A DNA stretch of 64,000 nt. It comes from Oceanobacter mangrovi. Its GTDB lineage: Bacteria; Pseudomonadota; Gammaproteobacteria; Pseudomonadales; Oceanobacteraceae. The DNA lies in contig NZ_JAHXZR010000009.1 of assembly GCF_019740315.1 (NCBI RefSeq), positions 124,001 to 188,000 of the forward strand. The letters are read 5' to 3'. The notes under the pieces are model-generated. The model worked only from the letters and a program-made list of their open reading frames with translations, did not search any database and was not told the DNA's origin. Made by a program: the position numbers and the translations under genes. Positions 49,229 through 59,012 of the stretch are shown piece by piece (positions within the stretch are counted from its first letter, which is position 1; every line of letters starts with the position of its first letter).

Positions 49229-51571
49229 TTAGTCTAACGGTCGGCCGGGTCGGTATTTCAGCTGCAGTAACGCCTGTTTCAGGCGTTCGCCGCTGGCAGG
49301 TTTCCCGAGCAGATTATAAATGCCGACCGCATTGGCTTGCTCGCGGACGGTGTTGATGCTCAAACCCGTCAACATCAGGGCGTTGGGTTTCGGCTGAATC
49401 GATTCATCGTCTGTCAGGCGCTGCATCAACTCCATACCATTCATCACCGGCATGTCCTGATCAATGATTACGGCATCGTAGGGCTGACCAATACTGGCCT
49501 GATTACGCATCATGGCCAGCGCTTCCTTGCCACTGTGGGTACTGTCGGCCCTTACTCCCCAGCGACGGGTCTGCTTTTCGATCACCTTGCGCAGTGAGGC
49601 GTTGTCATCCACCACCAGCACGCTGTAACCAATCAGGCTGTCGTCCTGGGTTGGTTGGCTGCTGCTTTCTTCCTCTGCCTGCAGCGGGATATACAGGGTC
49701 ATTGATGCATCCTGATGACTCAGGCGTTCCAGCTCAATGCTGGCTTTCATATTCCGCATCAGGTGTTGGGCAACCATGATGGCCCAATAACGATTTTGTT
49801 CACTGCTGCTGGTGTTTAACTGGTCGACCAGAATACGAATGTCATCGCGGTTGCTGAAGGTGCCTTGCAACTGGATCTGGATCGAAATACTGGTGAGCTT
49901 GCCTTTGGCATCCAGCAACGGCGTCAGATGGGTGCGCAGCTCACCCTGTTCGTTGTAGGAAATCAAACGGCTGTAGAGGCTGTGAAGCAGGGTCTGCAGG
50001 CGGTTGCGATCGCCAATCACCCGACCTGGCAGTTCGTCAGAGAAATCAGCCACCAGTTCCACCTGCTTGCGGTTAGCCTCTTGCTGGAAGTGCGCCAGAG
50101 TCTGGTTTATCAGGTTGGCCAGATCAAACGAACGGGTGTCCAGTTGCAGGTGATCGTCCTGGATTTTGGCGAGTACGGAAATCTCGTTGGCAACGTGCAA
50201 TATTTCCCGGCCAGCCTGGGAAATGGTATCGGTAAAGTCACGCTGGCTGTCGCTCATCGGCGTATCTGACAGCAGCTCGTTCATGCCCAAAACGCCATTG
50301 ATCGGCGTCCGTAACTCGTGGCCGATTTGTGACAGCATAGCCGGAGAAACCGACACTCCACGTTCCTTCATTTCCAGTGGTGCATAGGTGCCCTGACCCA
50401 GCTTGAAGGTGGCAAACACCAGGCTGGCTGCCAGTACCACTGGAACGCCCAGCGACAGGTATGGTAGCCAGAAGGTAAAGGTGAGCATGCTCAGCATCAG
50501 CATTAGCATCATCATCAGCGCAGCCAGAGACACCAGGCTGCCGCTAAACAGGATTCGGCGCGGCTCTTCCCGCAGGCTGGAGCCCAATACCAGCACCAGC
50601 GCGGTGACCAGCTCGGTAATCAGTACCAGCGCCAGCTGGTTGGCCTGGGTTTGATACTGCGGCAAGACGACCATCAACAGGGTTGCCAGCAGTGCAAACA
50701 GGGCATTGTAAAAGAAGATAGCGCGGATGCGGTTGGCGCTGACGCCGGTCCAGTCGAGCAGTCGCAGCGCCAGCTGGCGTGATGCCAGTGTGAGTCCCAG
50801 TGCCAGCAAGGCCAGGTATTTGCCAGCATCCGCAGACAGTCCCAGCACTTCATTGGTAATACCGTAGGATATCGCCAGAAAGATGGCTGAAAAGCCGCAG
50901 TGTCCGGCGGCATATATCGCTAACCTTGAGCGGCGGAACCAGCTGAGCCGTAAAAAATAGGCGGAGGTTGCCAATAACCAGCCAATCGCCAGGCTGAACA
51001 GCAGAGTGCCAGTGGTTTCACTGGAGTGGTAATAGCCAATGCTGGCGATTTCCAGGGTCGAGTTGATGTAGCCGTCCTGTTTGATCTCCAGCAGGTAGGT
51101 GCGGGTGCTCAGCGGTGGAATATTGACCAGGATGGAATGGTGTTGCTGATAACCGGCGGCGGGTGACAGGGGGGTAACAGAAGCATCAATCAGGTTGCTG
51201 TCGGCCGCCGCAGCAAAGCTGGTGATATCCAGCAGACGGGCATTGTTGAGCAAGAGTACAACCGGGCTGGTTTGTTGATACGGGTTATGCAAAGACAGTC
51301 GCAGCCAATAGCTGGCGCGGTTGTCCTGTAGCTGAATGATATCGCTATGATTGGGTTCGAACAGTAGCTGGGTGGTGGGGTCGGTCAGCTGTTGGGCAGT
51401 GATGGTACCGGTAGCATCTTTCAACAGGGCAACATAGTTACTGATGTTGTGGCAGAACTCACCTTCCGGGATCAGTACCGGGCCGACGGCGTGGGCAGGC
51501 AAACTGCCGAATCCCAGCATCAGCAGCAGAAAAAGGGTGGTTATTGAAATCCGCTTTCGTGTTTTATCCAT
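49229..51571 (-). CDS. Hybrid sensor histidine kinase with degenerate ATPase domain
   Basis: 780 residues. Signal peptide, extracellular 7TMR-DISMED2-like domain (~30-175), seven hydrophobic helices (~190-395), HisKA with IGHELRTPINGVLG (His418), then a region in the place of HATPase without the N box, DxGxG or GxGLGL. C-terminal receiver (~650-775) with VLVVDDN, phospho-acceptor Asp704 (IIDQDMPVMNG) and LGKPAS. Its own ATP binding looks lost while His and Asp sites remain. Between the AAA gene and purD. Ligand unknown. Confidence 0.85.
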   Translation of the reverse strand: MDKTRKRISITTLFLLLMLGFGSLPAHAVGPVLIPEGEFCHNISNYVALLKDATGTITAQQLTDPTTQLLFEPNHSDIIQLQDNRASYWLRLSLHNPYQQTSPVVLLLNNARLLDITSFAAAADSNLIDASVTPLSPAAGYQQHHSILVNIPPLSTRTYLLEIKQDGYINSTLEIASIGYYHSSETTGTLLFSLAIGWLLATSAYFLRLSWFRRSRLAIYAAGHCGFSAIFLAISYGITNEVLGLSADAGKYLALLALGLTLASRQLALRLLDWTGVSANRIRAIFFYNALFALLATLLMVVLPQYQTQANQLALVLITELVTALVLVLGSSLREEPRRILFSGSLVSLAALMMMLMLMLSMLTFTFWLPYLSLGVPVVLAASLVFATFKLGQGTYAPLEMKERGVSVSPAMLSQIGHELRTPINGVLGMNELLSDTPMSDSQRDFTDTISQAGREILHVANEISVLAKIQDDHLQLDTRSFDLANLINQTLAHFQQEANRKQVELVADFSDELPGRVIGDRNRLQTLLHSLYSRLISYNEQGELRTHLTPLLDAKGKLTSISIQIQLQGTFSNRDDIRILVDQLNTSSSEQNRYWAIMVAQHLMRNMKASIELERLSHQDASMTLYIPLQAEEESSSQPTQDDSLIGYSVLVVDDNASLRKVIEKQTRRWGVRADSTHSGKEALAMMRNQASIGQPYDAVIIDQDMPVMNGMELMQRLTDDESIQPKPNALMLTGLSINTVREQANAVGIYNLLGKPASGERLKQALLQLKYRPGRPLD

Positions 51572-51650
51572 TCAAGCTTGGCTCCAGACTGCTTACCAGG
51601 GGCTGTTCCTAACGACTCGGGCTGTATCGGCTGCGGTGGAGAATAATTTA

Positions 51651-51670
51651 GCTGGCGGCATGCCGCCAGC
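51651..51670. repeat. Perfect 20-bp palindrome after purD
   Basis: GCTGGCGGCATGCCGCCAGC is its own reverse complement and lies 50 bases after the purD stop. A hairpin here without strong T-run might help end purD transcription, or bind a protein. Confidence 0.55.
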
Positions 51671-51720
51671 TACCTGGCCGTCAGGTAAGTTCGCACCTCA
51701 CGGCAAGGCTTCAGGCAGGA

Positions 51721-53010
51721 TCAGGCTTCGTTTTCCCGTGCAATCGCACGATAGCCGATATCCTTGCGGTAGAACATACCTTCCCAGCTGACTTTGGCAG
51801 CCAGTTCATAGGCGGCTTGCTGGGCTTCGCTGACGCTGTTGCCCAAGGCTGTGGCACACAGTACACGACCGCCTGCAGTCAGCACATCACCATTGTCGGC
51901 GGTTTTGGTACCAGCATGGAAAACCTTGCAATCAGTACCGTCGTTGGCAGGCAGGGAAATAACGTCACCCTTGCGATAATCTGCCGGGTAACCGTCAGCT
52001 GCCAGTACCACGCCCAGTGATGCACGAGCATCCCAGTCAGCCACTTCTGTGTCTAGCTTGCCTTCCAGCGCAGCCAGACAGTGAGCGACCAGGTCCGATT
52101 TCATACGTAGCATGATTGGCTGGGTTTCCGGATCACCGAAACGACAGTTGTATTCAATTACCTTGGGTGCACCGGTGGCGTCGATCATCAAACCAGCGTA
52201 CAGGAAGCCGGTGTAATCATTACCTTCGGCAGCCATACCGTTAACGGTCGGATAGATGACTTCGGCCATCACGCGGTCATGAATTTCCTGGGTGACCACT
52301 GGAGCCGGAGAGTAGGCTCCCATACCGCCGGTGTTCGGACCGGTATCGCCATCGCCAACCCGTTTGTGATCCTGGCTGGTGGCCATGGTCAGCACATTCT
52401 TGCCGTCAACCATGACAATAAATGAAGCTTCTTCACCGGCGAGGAATTCTTCAATCACCACGCGGCAACCGGCATCACCAAAGGCGTTGCCAGACAGCAT
52501 GTCCTTGACGGCTTCTTCAGCCTGCTCAAGGGTTTCGGCAACAATGACGCCTTTACCAGCCGCCAGACCGTCGGCCTTGACCACAATCGGAGCACCTTTT
52601 TCACGCAGATAGGCCAATGCTGGCTCAATTTCAGTGAAGTTCTGGTATTCCGCGGTAGGAATCTGGTGGCGAGCAAGGAAATCCTTGGTAAAGGCCTTCG
52701 AACCTTCCAGCTGGGCAGCGCCTGCCGATGGACCAAAAATTTTCAGCCCGGCTTGCTGGAACTGATTAACCACACCACCGACCAATGGCGCTTCCGGGCC
52801 AACAATGGTCAGGCCGATGCTGTTGTCTTCGGCAAATTTCTGCAGACCGTCGAAATCCATTACATCCAGGGCAACGTTTTCGATACCGGTTTCGCGGGCA
52901 GTACCGGCATTACCGGGAGCCACGAAAACCTGCTCGACCAGTGGTGACTGCAAGGCTTTCCAGGCCAGTGCGTGTTCGCGACCGCCAGAGCCGATGATTA
53001 AAACTTTCAT
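51721..53010 (-). CDS. purD: Phosphoribosylamine-glycine ligase
   Basis: 429 residues from ATG 53010 (GGAG 8 bases upstream). ATP-grasp enzyme, second step of purine synthesis. Starts MKVLIIGSGGREHALAW; ATP-grasp core has PIVVKADGLAAGKGVIVA, VVIEEFLAGEEASF and DHKRVGDGDTGPNTGGMGAY. NCRFGDPETQ binds metal. Downstream of purH, the usual pair. Confidence 0.97.
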   Translation of the reverse strand: MKVLIIGSGGREHALAWKALQSPLVEQVFVAPGNAGTARETGIENVALDVMDFDGLQKFAEDNSIGLTIVGPEAPLVGGVVNQFQQAGLKIFGPSAGAAQLEGSKAFTKDFLARHQIPTAEYQNFTEIEPALAYLREKGAPIVVKADGLAAGKGVIVAETLEQAEEAVKDMLSGNAFGDAGCRVVIEEFLAGEEASFIVMVDGKNVLTMATSQDHKRVGDGDTGPNTGGMGAYSPAPVVTQEIHDRVMAEVIYPTVNGMAAEGNDYTGFLYAGLMIDATGAPKVIEYNCRFGDPETQPIMLRMKSDLVAHCLAALEGKLDTEVADWDARASLGVVLAADGYPADYRKGDVISLPANDGTDCKVFHAGTKTADNGDVLTAGGRVLCATALGNSVSEAQQAAYELAAKVSWEGMFYRKDIGYRAIARENEA

Positions 53011-53040
53011 ATGAATTCTCCAGGCCTTGGACATCTGAAG

Positions 53041-53089
53041 TCGGACGTCCGAGGCAAAGTAGCTTCAGACGTCTGGCTGCAGACGTCTG
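53041..53089. repeat. Cluster of GACGTC palindromes between purH and purD
   Basis: TCGGACGTCCGA (53041-53052) and two copies of CAGACGTCTG (53066-53075, 53080-53089, 14 bases apart) fill most of the 87-base gap. A decayed relative (GGACATCTGA) precedes them. Each is a perfect dyad. Confidence 0.6.
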
Positions 53090-53097
53090 GCCAGATA

Positions 53098-54729
53098 TTA
53101 ATGGCGGAAGTGACGCATACCGGTGAATACCATGGCAATGCCAGCGGCATCAGCAGCAGCAATGACTTCTTCATCACGGATCGAACCACCCGGCTGGATA
53201 ATCGCCTTGATGCCAGCGGCAGCAGCGTTATCAATACCATCGCGGAACGGGAAGAAGGCGTCAGATGCCATTACGGCACCTTCAACCGCCAGGCCCGCGT
53301 GTTCGGCCTTGATGGCAGCAATACGAGCTGAGTTCACGCGGCTCATCTGGCCTGCGCCAACACCCACGGTCTGACGGTTTTTAGCGTAGACAATGGCGTT
53401 GGATTTAACGAACTTGGCGACTTTCCAGGCGAATACCAGGTCGTTCAGCTCGGCTTCGGTCGGGGCACGTTTGGTCACGACCTTGAGGTCGTCAACGCTG
53501 ATCATGCCATTGTCACGATCCTGTACCAGCAGGCCGCCGTTAACACGCTTGTAGTCGAAACCGGCGGCGCGGTCAGCTGACCACTGGCCGCATTCCAGCA
53601 GGCGAACGTTTTGCTTGGCAGCTACCACCGCAGCGGCTTCGGCGCTGACTTTGGGTGCAATGATCACTTCAACGAACTGGCGATCAACGATGGCCTTGGC
53701 GGTCTCGGCATCCAGTTCACGGTTGAAGGCAATGATGCCGCCAAAAGCGGATTCCGTGTCGGTCGCGAAGGCCAGATCATAGGCTTTGCGAATGCCTCCA
53801 TCGTCTTCCGGAACGACAGCCACACCACATGGGTTGGCGTGCTTGACGATCACACAGGCTGGCTTGGTGAAGGATTTCACGCATTCCAGTGCGGCGTCTG
53901 TGTCGGCGACGTTGTTGTAGGAGAGTTCCTTGCCCTGCAGCTGTTTGGCAGTAGCGATAGAAGCTTCCTGCGGATTGGCTTCAACATAGAAAGCCGCTTT
54001 CTGGTGCGGGTTCTCACCGTAGCGCATGTCTTGCGCCTTGATGAACTGGCTGTTGAAGGTCTGCGGGAAGTCCTTGCGGCCTTCGGTGCTCAGCTCTTCT
54101 GCCTGCTGGTCAACCGTCCCCAGGTAGTTGGCAATCATGCCGTCGTAGGCTGCGGTGTGCTCAAAAGCTTTTAGCATCAGACCAAAACGGGTCTTGTAGC
54201 TCAGGCCGTTGTCGGCTTGCAGTTCTGCAATCAGGGAACCGTAGTCGGAAGCGTTAACCACAATCGCGACGTGAGCGTGGTTTTTGGCGGCAGAGCGGAC
54301 CATGGTTGGGCCGCCGATGTCGATGTTTTCAATCGCCAGTGGCAGGTCACAGTCAGGACGGGCAACGGTTTCAGCGAACGGGTAGAGGTTAACCACCACC
54401 ATGTCGATTGGCTTGATACCGTGCTCAGCCATGACTTCGTCGTCCTGACCGCGACGGCCGAGAATGCCACCGTGAACTTTTGGATGCAGGGTCTTGACCC
54501 GGCCGTCCATCATTTCCGGGAATTCTGTGTACTCAGACACTTCGACCGCCGGGATCTGGTTGTCACACAACAGCTTGTAAGTGCCGCCGGTGGAGAGAAT
54601 CTCAACGCCCAGCTGAGTCAGCTGCTGGGCAAATTCAACAATACCGGTTTTGTCGGAAACACTGATCAGGGCGCGGCGTACCGGGGCCTTGATGGATTGA
54701 TCCGGGGCGGAGGAGGGGCTGATACTCAT
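53098..54729 (-). CDS. purH: AICAR transformylase / IMP cyclohydrolase
   Basis: 543 residues. Last two steps to IMP. N-terminal IMP cyclohydrolase (~18-160) with [16 protein letters not shown] and [16 protein letters not shown]-terminal transformylase with [10 protein letters not shown], the catalytic Lys-His pair. A 14-residue Ser/Pro-rich N-terminal extension compared with E. coli. AGGA 6-7 bases before the ATG. Downstream of fis with a terminator between. Confidence 0.97.
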   Translation of the reverse strand: MSISPSSAPDQSIKAPVRRALISVSDKTGIVEFAQQLTQLGVEILSTGGTYKLLCDNQIPAVEVSEYTEFPEMMDGRVKTLHPKVHGGILGRRGQDDEVMAEHGIKPIDMVVVNLYPFAETVARPDCDLPLAIENIDIGGPTMVRSAAKNHAHVAIVVNASDYGSLIAELQADNGLSYKTRFGLMLKAFEHTAAYDGMIANYLGTVDQQAEELSTEGRKDFPQTFNSQFIKAQDMRYGENPHQKAAFYVEANPQEASIATAKQLQGKELSYNNVADTDAALECVKSFTKPACVIVKHANPCGVAVVPEDDGGIRKAYDLAFATDTESAFGGIIAFNRELDAETAKAIVDRQFVEVIIAPKVSAEAAAVVAAKQNVRLLECGQWSADRAAGFDYKRVNGGLLVQDRDNGMISVDDLKVVTKRAPTEAELNDLVFAWKVAKFVKSNAIVYAKNRQTVGVGAGQMSRVNSARIAAIKAEHAGLAVEGAVMASDAFFPFRDGIDNAAAAGIKAIIQPGGSIRDEEVIAAADAAGIAMVFTGMRHFRH

Positions 54730-54743
54730 AATAATCCTGTGTC

Positions 54744-54772
54744 AGAAAAACAAAGGCGGCCTGAAAGCCGCC
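54744..54772 (-). terminator. Intrinsic terminator after fis
   Basis: In the minus strand GGCGGC pairs with GCCGCC around TTTCAG, followed by TTTGTTTTT. It lies 15 bases before purH, so it may limit dusB-fis read-through into purH. Confidence 0.78.
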
Positions 54773-54800
54773 GTGAAATTTGAGATATGAGGGTATCGGG

Positions 54801-55115
54801 TTACAGCATACCGTACTGCTTCAGCTTCTTGCGCAGGGTGCCACGGTTGAGGCCCAGTACGATGGAAGCTTTGGTCTGGTTGTCGCGAGTGTATTTCATC
54901 ACGGTTTCCAGCAAGGGAACTTCTACCTCAGACAATACCATGTCGTAGATTCCGGCTACTTCCTGGCCATCCAGTTGGTCGAAATAGTTTTGCAACGCTT
55001 TTTCAACGCTGTCACGCAAGGTCTGGTTGGACTCTGCTGGTGTTACCAAGTGAATCTGCTGTTCTGCTGGTTCGGTCACTGTATCAACCTTCTTCAAATA
55101 TGCTTCGGTATTCAT
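54801..55115 (-). CDS. fis: DNA-binding protein Fis
   Basis: 104 residues. Nucleoid protein. The C-terminal helix-turn-helix ([20 protein letters not shown] in part, then [13 protein letters not shown]) is nearly identical to enteric Fis; N-terminal beta-hairpin region is more variable. Its ATG overlaps the dusB stop (ATGA). Controls rRNA promoters and topology in growth-phase manner. Confidence 0.96.
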   Translation of the reverse strand: MNTEAYLKKVDTVTEPAEQQIHLVTPAESNQTLRDSVEKALQNYFDQLDGQEVAGIYDMVLSEVEVPLLETVMKYTRDNQTKASIVLGLNRGTLRKKLKQYGML

Positions 55116-56101
55116 GCTGCGATCGTGTTTGCGTTTCCGTTTTTCATAAAAAACTGGCGAACTGCTTCTCCCTGTTCACCGGTGGACTCTAGTTGGTTAA
55201 AGCTGCGACGAAAGTCCTTGCCGCCAGGCTGACCCGAGAGGTACCAGCCCACGTGCTTGCGGGCAATTCTTACGCCCAGATAGTCGCCGTAAAAGTCGTA
55301 AAGAGCAGTCAGGTGAGACAACAAGGTCTCTCTGACGTCATTAAGCGGTATCGCTGCCGGTTCCTGACCGGTGGCCAGGAACTCGTTGATCTGGCGGAAA
55401 ATCCAGGGATTTCCCTGCGCAGCACGGCCAATCAGTACGCCGTCGGCGCCGGTATATTGCATGACTTCTACCGCCTTGCGCGGAGAATCGATATCACCAT
55501 TGGCGAACACCGGAATTCCGGCAGCCTGTTTGACTGTGCGGATGGTGTCGTACTCAACCGTGTTGCCATAACCACAGGTGCGAGTGCGGCCGTGGACTGC
55601 CAGCGACTGAATACCCAGTTGCTCGGCCATGGCGGCGATGACTGGCGCATTGCGGTGGTCGATGTCCCAGCCGGTACGCATTTTCAGCGTGACTGGCACA
55701 TCAACGCTTTCAACGACGGCAGCGATGATGTCTCTCACCAGCGGTTCGTCTTTCATCAAGGCTGAGCCTGCGGCCTTGTTGCACACTTTCTTGGCCGGGC
55801 AGCCCATGTTGATATCAACAATGTGAGCACCATTGGCGACCGCAAAACGGGCGCAGTCGGCCATGCTTTGAGGATCACCACCGGCAATCTGTACGGCAAC
55901 GGGTTCGGGTTCACCACTGTGATCCAGCCGCTGGCGCGATTTGCGGGTGTCACGCAGATCCGGGTTGGAGGCAATCATTTCACCTACAACCAGCCCGGCA
56001 CCCAGTTGGCGGCACAGGCGTCGGAACGGCAGATCAGTAACTCCTGCCATGGGTGCGAGAACTACTGGACTGGTTAAAGTGTAGTGACCAATCGTTGGCA
56101 T
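55112..56101 (-). CDS. dusB: tRNA-dihydrouridine synthase B
   Basis: 329 residues from ATG 56101. FMN enzyme reducing uridines in the tRNA D-loop. [15 protein letters not shown] binds [14 protein letters not shown] carries the catalytic Cys in its follow-on [20 protein letters not shown] is typical. dusB-fis operon is conserved. Confidence 0.95.
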   Translation of the reverse strand: MPTIGHYTLTSPVVLAPMAGVTDLPFRRLCRQLGAGLVVGEMIASNPDLRDTRKSRQRLDHSGEPEPVAVQIAGGDPQSMADCARFAVANGAHIVDINMGCPAKKVCNKAAGSALMKDEPLVRDIIAAVVESVDVPVTLKMRTGWDIDHRNAPVIAAMAEQLGIQSLAVHGRTRTCGYGNTVEYDTIRTVKQAAGIPVFANGDIDSPRKAVEVMQYTGADGVLIGRAAQGNPWIFRQINEFLATGQEPAAIPLNDVRETLLSHLTALYDFYGDYLGVRIARKHVGWYLSGQPGGKDFRRSFNQLESTGEQGEAVRQFFMKNGNANTIAA

Positions 56102-56147
56102 GAGTGCTGGAATTTGGTGATCAAAAAGTGTGCGAAAAAGTGGCGGT

Positions 56148-56153
56148 ATAATA
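56148..56153 (-). promoter_or_regulatory. Possible -10 for dusB-fis
   Basis: TATTAT on the minus strand, about 45 bases ahead of dusB, followed by a GC-rich ACCGCC. Weak -35. In enteric bacteria this operon is stringently and Fis controlled. Confidence 0.35.
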
Positions 56154-56242
56154 CTCGGATGACCTGGTTGAATAAAGGCCAATCATTCGCTTATGTGGCA
56201 TTTTTTTTACAGCTTTTGGGTTGCTGAAATGACTTTTTTCCG

Positions 56243-57754
56243 CTACTGGTTTTTTACCAGATTAATCGCATAGCTGACCGCATTCTGGCCGGGATCTATG
56301 ATTTCCAGTGCAATGTGGATCGGCGTCTTGCTGGGCATGTTGCGCTGCCCTGCCGCTTCGCCGGAAAGGTACTCGGCTGGCTGGAATACGCGGCTGGCAA
56401 CCCGGTTTTCATTGACGTCCTGAAACGACAGTTCGAGACCGGGGAAGGGTTGTTGGTAGTCGGCGTTATTGAGCAACAGCACATCAACAATCAAGGCATT
56501 GGCCAGTTGTGGATGAGAGCGGACGACCAGATTGCGGGTCGACATCTGCTGGATGTTTTGCACGCTTGGCAACTGACAGCTGACCATTGAGCAGATGCTT
56601 TGATAGACCGGCCGCCACTGGGGCTCACGCGCCCAGCTGTTGAAATTGAAATACAGTATTTGCGAGGCGGTTAGCACCAACAACAGCACACTGCCAAAGG
56701 CCCAGAGTTTGCGGCTGGCGTTTTGCTGTTTCTGTTTGAATGTCAGTGGGGCTGCCTGAATGTCGCCAGCCAATTCTTTTTGGCGGCTGAATGGGGATGC
56801 ATCTTCAGGTTGCTCGTCAGCCAACTCAAAGCTGATGCCAGTTTTCTTGCTGCTGGTTGCTGTTGCGGTGCTGGTGGTTGGCTTGTCTGTATCAGCCGTT
56901 GTCGCTACGGAGAGCGCTGTAATTGAGGCGGTGGCAGTCGACGGTTTGGATACAGGTGCAAACACGTCTGGTTCGTCATCCAGATACAGACCCAGTTCGG
57001 ATCGAATGTCATCCGGGGTACCGTCATCAAGCAAGGCTCGAGCCCAGGCTTCGTCGTCTTCCTGGTCGGCAACAACGCCTTCTTCTTCTTCGAAATCTTC
57101 ATACGAAAGCGCGTCGTCATCAATCTCGGATATATTCAGCAGACTTTCGTCAATTTCGATACTGGAGCCAGGCGTCGGACGAGCAAGGCGGTCCGGAGCG
57201 CGCAGGTTATAGTCGTCATAAGGATTGTCTTCGATGGTTTCATCATCCAGATCCATATCATCGTGGATCAGGAAGTCATCGTCTTCATCCTGGTTTGCGG
57301 CAGCTGGTACAGCGGCTGTCACTGGTGCCGCTTTTACGGTTGTCGGAGCTGGTTTTACAACTGCCGGAGCGGGTTTTGTAGCTGTAGGGCGAGCAACGGG
57401 TTCTGGTTGGCTCGTCGTTTCCGGCTCATCGGCAGCATCGCCAAACAGGCTGTCGAACAGTTCGTTGGCGTCTACTTCGCGCTGCTGTGACAGGTCAAAT
57501 TGGGTGTTGTCTTCGGCGATGGGAGCTTCTGCAGGGGGAGCTTCTACAGGCTGGCTGGAGACTTTCCTCGGGGCAGCCGTATTCGCTGCAAGCGGAGCCG
57601 CCGCAGGTGCTGCGGCTGGCAATAAATGCTCCTTGCAGTTGAACACTTGCAGACATGAGCCACAACGAACCTTGCCACCTGCTGCGCTGAGGTGTTCGTC
57701 GCGTACTCTGAAGCTGGTCTGACAATGTGGGCATCGTGTCACATGGTATGCCAT
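56243..57754 (-). CDS. Zinc-ribbon and DUF3426 domain protein
   Basis: 503 residues from ATG 57754 (AGAGGA 6 bases upstream). An MJ0042-type zinc ribbon comes first, CPHCQTSFRV and CGSCLQVFNC. A long Ala/Pro- and Asp/Glu-rich disordered stretch (~50-370) follows, then one membrane helix (KLWAFGSVLLLVLTASQILY) and the DUF3426 domain (QLPSVQNIQQMSTRNLVVRS). Cytoplasmic ribbon, periplasmic DUF3426. Often beside prmA. Function unknown. Confidence 0.88.
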   Translation of the reverse strand: MAYHVTRCPHCQTSFRVRDEHLSAAGGKVRCGSCLQVFNCKEHLLPAAAPAAAPLAANTAAPRKVSSQPVEAPPAEAPIAEDNTQFDLSQQREVDANELFDSLFGDAADEPETTSQPEPVARPTATKPAPAVVKPAPTTVKAAPVTAAVPAAANQDEDDDFLIHDDMDLDDETIEDNPYDDYNLRAPDRLARPTPGSSIEIDESLLNISEIDDDALSYEDFEEEEGVVADQEDDEAWARALLDDGTPDDIRSELGLYLDDEPDVFAPVSKPSTATASITALSVATTADTDKPTTSTATATSSKKTGISFELADEQPEDASPFSRQKELAGDIQAAPLTFKQKQQNASRKLWAFGSVLLLVLTASQILYFNFNSWAREPQWRPVYQSICSMVSCQLPSVQNIQQMSTRNLVVRSHPQLANALIVDVLLLNNADYQQPFPGLELSFQDVNENRVASRVFQPAEYLSGEAAGQRNMPSKTPIHIALEIIDPGQNAVSYAINLVKNQ

Positions 57755-57804
57755 GCGAATTCCTCTGAGCTCCCGATGGTTAAATCGACTGACAACAGTA
57801 TGCT

Positions 57805-58698
57805 TTACTTGCGAATGCCAGAGATAATAACCCAATCTTCGATTTGCTTCGGCAAATCCATCACAAACCATTCACTATAGCGTGCAATTACTTCCTCTGC
57901 CTGGTGGTGTAACAGGCCAGATAATGCCAATTTGCCACCGGAACGAGTCAATCGAGCCATTTCCGGAGCCAGTTCCTGTAATGGTCCGGCGAGAATGTTG
58001 GCCACTGTGATATCGGCTTCAACCGCTGGTGTGTCTTTGGGCATGAATACATCGTAGCGGCTGCTGTCGATCTGGTTGCGGCCAGCATTGTCTTTGGTTG
58101 CAGCCAAAGCTTGCGGGTCGATATCAACACCAATCATACGATCAGCACCAAGCAGCAGGGCGGCGATTCCGAGAATGCCACTGCCACAGCCGTAGTCGAC
58201 AATCAGCTCATTACCTTCGACCTGTTGATCCAGGTATTGCAGGCACAGTGCCGTGGTTGGGTGAGTACCGGTACCAAAAGCAAGACCTGGATCGAGCATC
58301 AGATTAACTGCGGTGGGTTCTGGCGGCTCACACCAGCTTGGGCAAATCCACAGGCGTGGGCCAAACTGCATCGGCTTGTAGGTGTCCATCCAGGCGCGGA
58401 CCCAGTCCTTGTCTTCTACCTGTTCCCACTTGCAATCAAGCTGGCCGGTACCACCCTCTGCGGCGAACATGAGAGGAAATTGTTCATCCAGCTCACGGGT
58501 ATCCACGCCAGCATCGAACAGGCCGATAATCATGGTGTGGTCCCAGATTGGGGTGGTGCCCAGCTCAGGTTCCAGAATTGGCTGGTCGGCATCATCTTGC
58601 AGAGTGACAGAGACAGAGCCCAGTGCCAGCAGCGCGTTTTCAGCGGCTTCAACCTGCTCCATGGTGGCCTTGATACGTAATTGAACCCATTCTGTCAT
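57805..58698 (-). CDS. prmA: Ribosomal protein L11 methyltransferase
   Basis: 297 residues from ATG 58698 (GGAGG 9 bases upstream). Trimethylates L11. N-terminal substrate domain with MTEWVQLRIKATMEQVE; SAM domain with GLAFGTGTHPTT, DYGCGSGILGIAALLLGA and NILAGPLQELAPEM. 50 bases ahead of the DUF3426 gene on the same strand, hence a likely operon. Confidence 0.96.
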   Translation of the reverse strand: MTEWVQLRIKATMEQVEAAENALLALGSVSVTLQDDADQPILEPELGTTPIWDHTMIIGLFDAGVDTRELDEQFPLMFAAEGGTGQLDCKWEQVEDKDWVRAWMDTYKPMQFGPRLWICPSWCEPPEPTAVNLMLDPGLAFGTGTHPTTALCLQYLDQQVEGNELIVDYGCGSGILGIAALLLGADRMIGVDIDPQALAATKDNAGRNQIDSSRYDVFMPKDTPAVEADITVANILAGPLQELAPEMARLTRSGGKLALSGLLHHQAEEVIARYSEWFVMDLPKQIEDWVIISGIRK

Positions 58699-59012
58699 TG
58701 TCAGAGCCTCCCAAAACCCGCACTGAACTGTGTTATTGCCAAGTCTTTCAAAGGGCGCGAGTGTGCCTAAATTCCGCACAGGCGTCCAGTCGTCGAGGCC
58801 TATAAGGAAGGCTGCAAGGCCGGTTATGCTGGTATTTTGAGGATGAAGTTAGAACTGCATCGGAGGCTCTTACCAGTGCCGGTAACTGCGACAAAGCACC
58901 ACAGTCTGTGTTAACCCTGTTACGGCGTTTTTTCATAGCAAGGATGCGACAATAGCGGGCGCTGATAAACGCCAAAACAAGAATATTGGATATGATCATG
59001 AATGGAAAAAAT
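58699..59012. other. 314-base divergent gap
   Basis: Between prmA and the copper chaperone gene. No plausible gene or RNA recognised; only scattered weak promoter-like hexamers. Confidence 0.6.
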
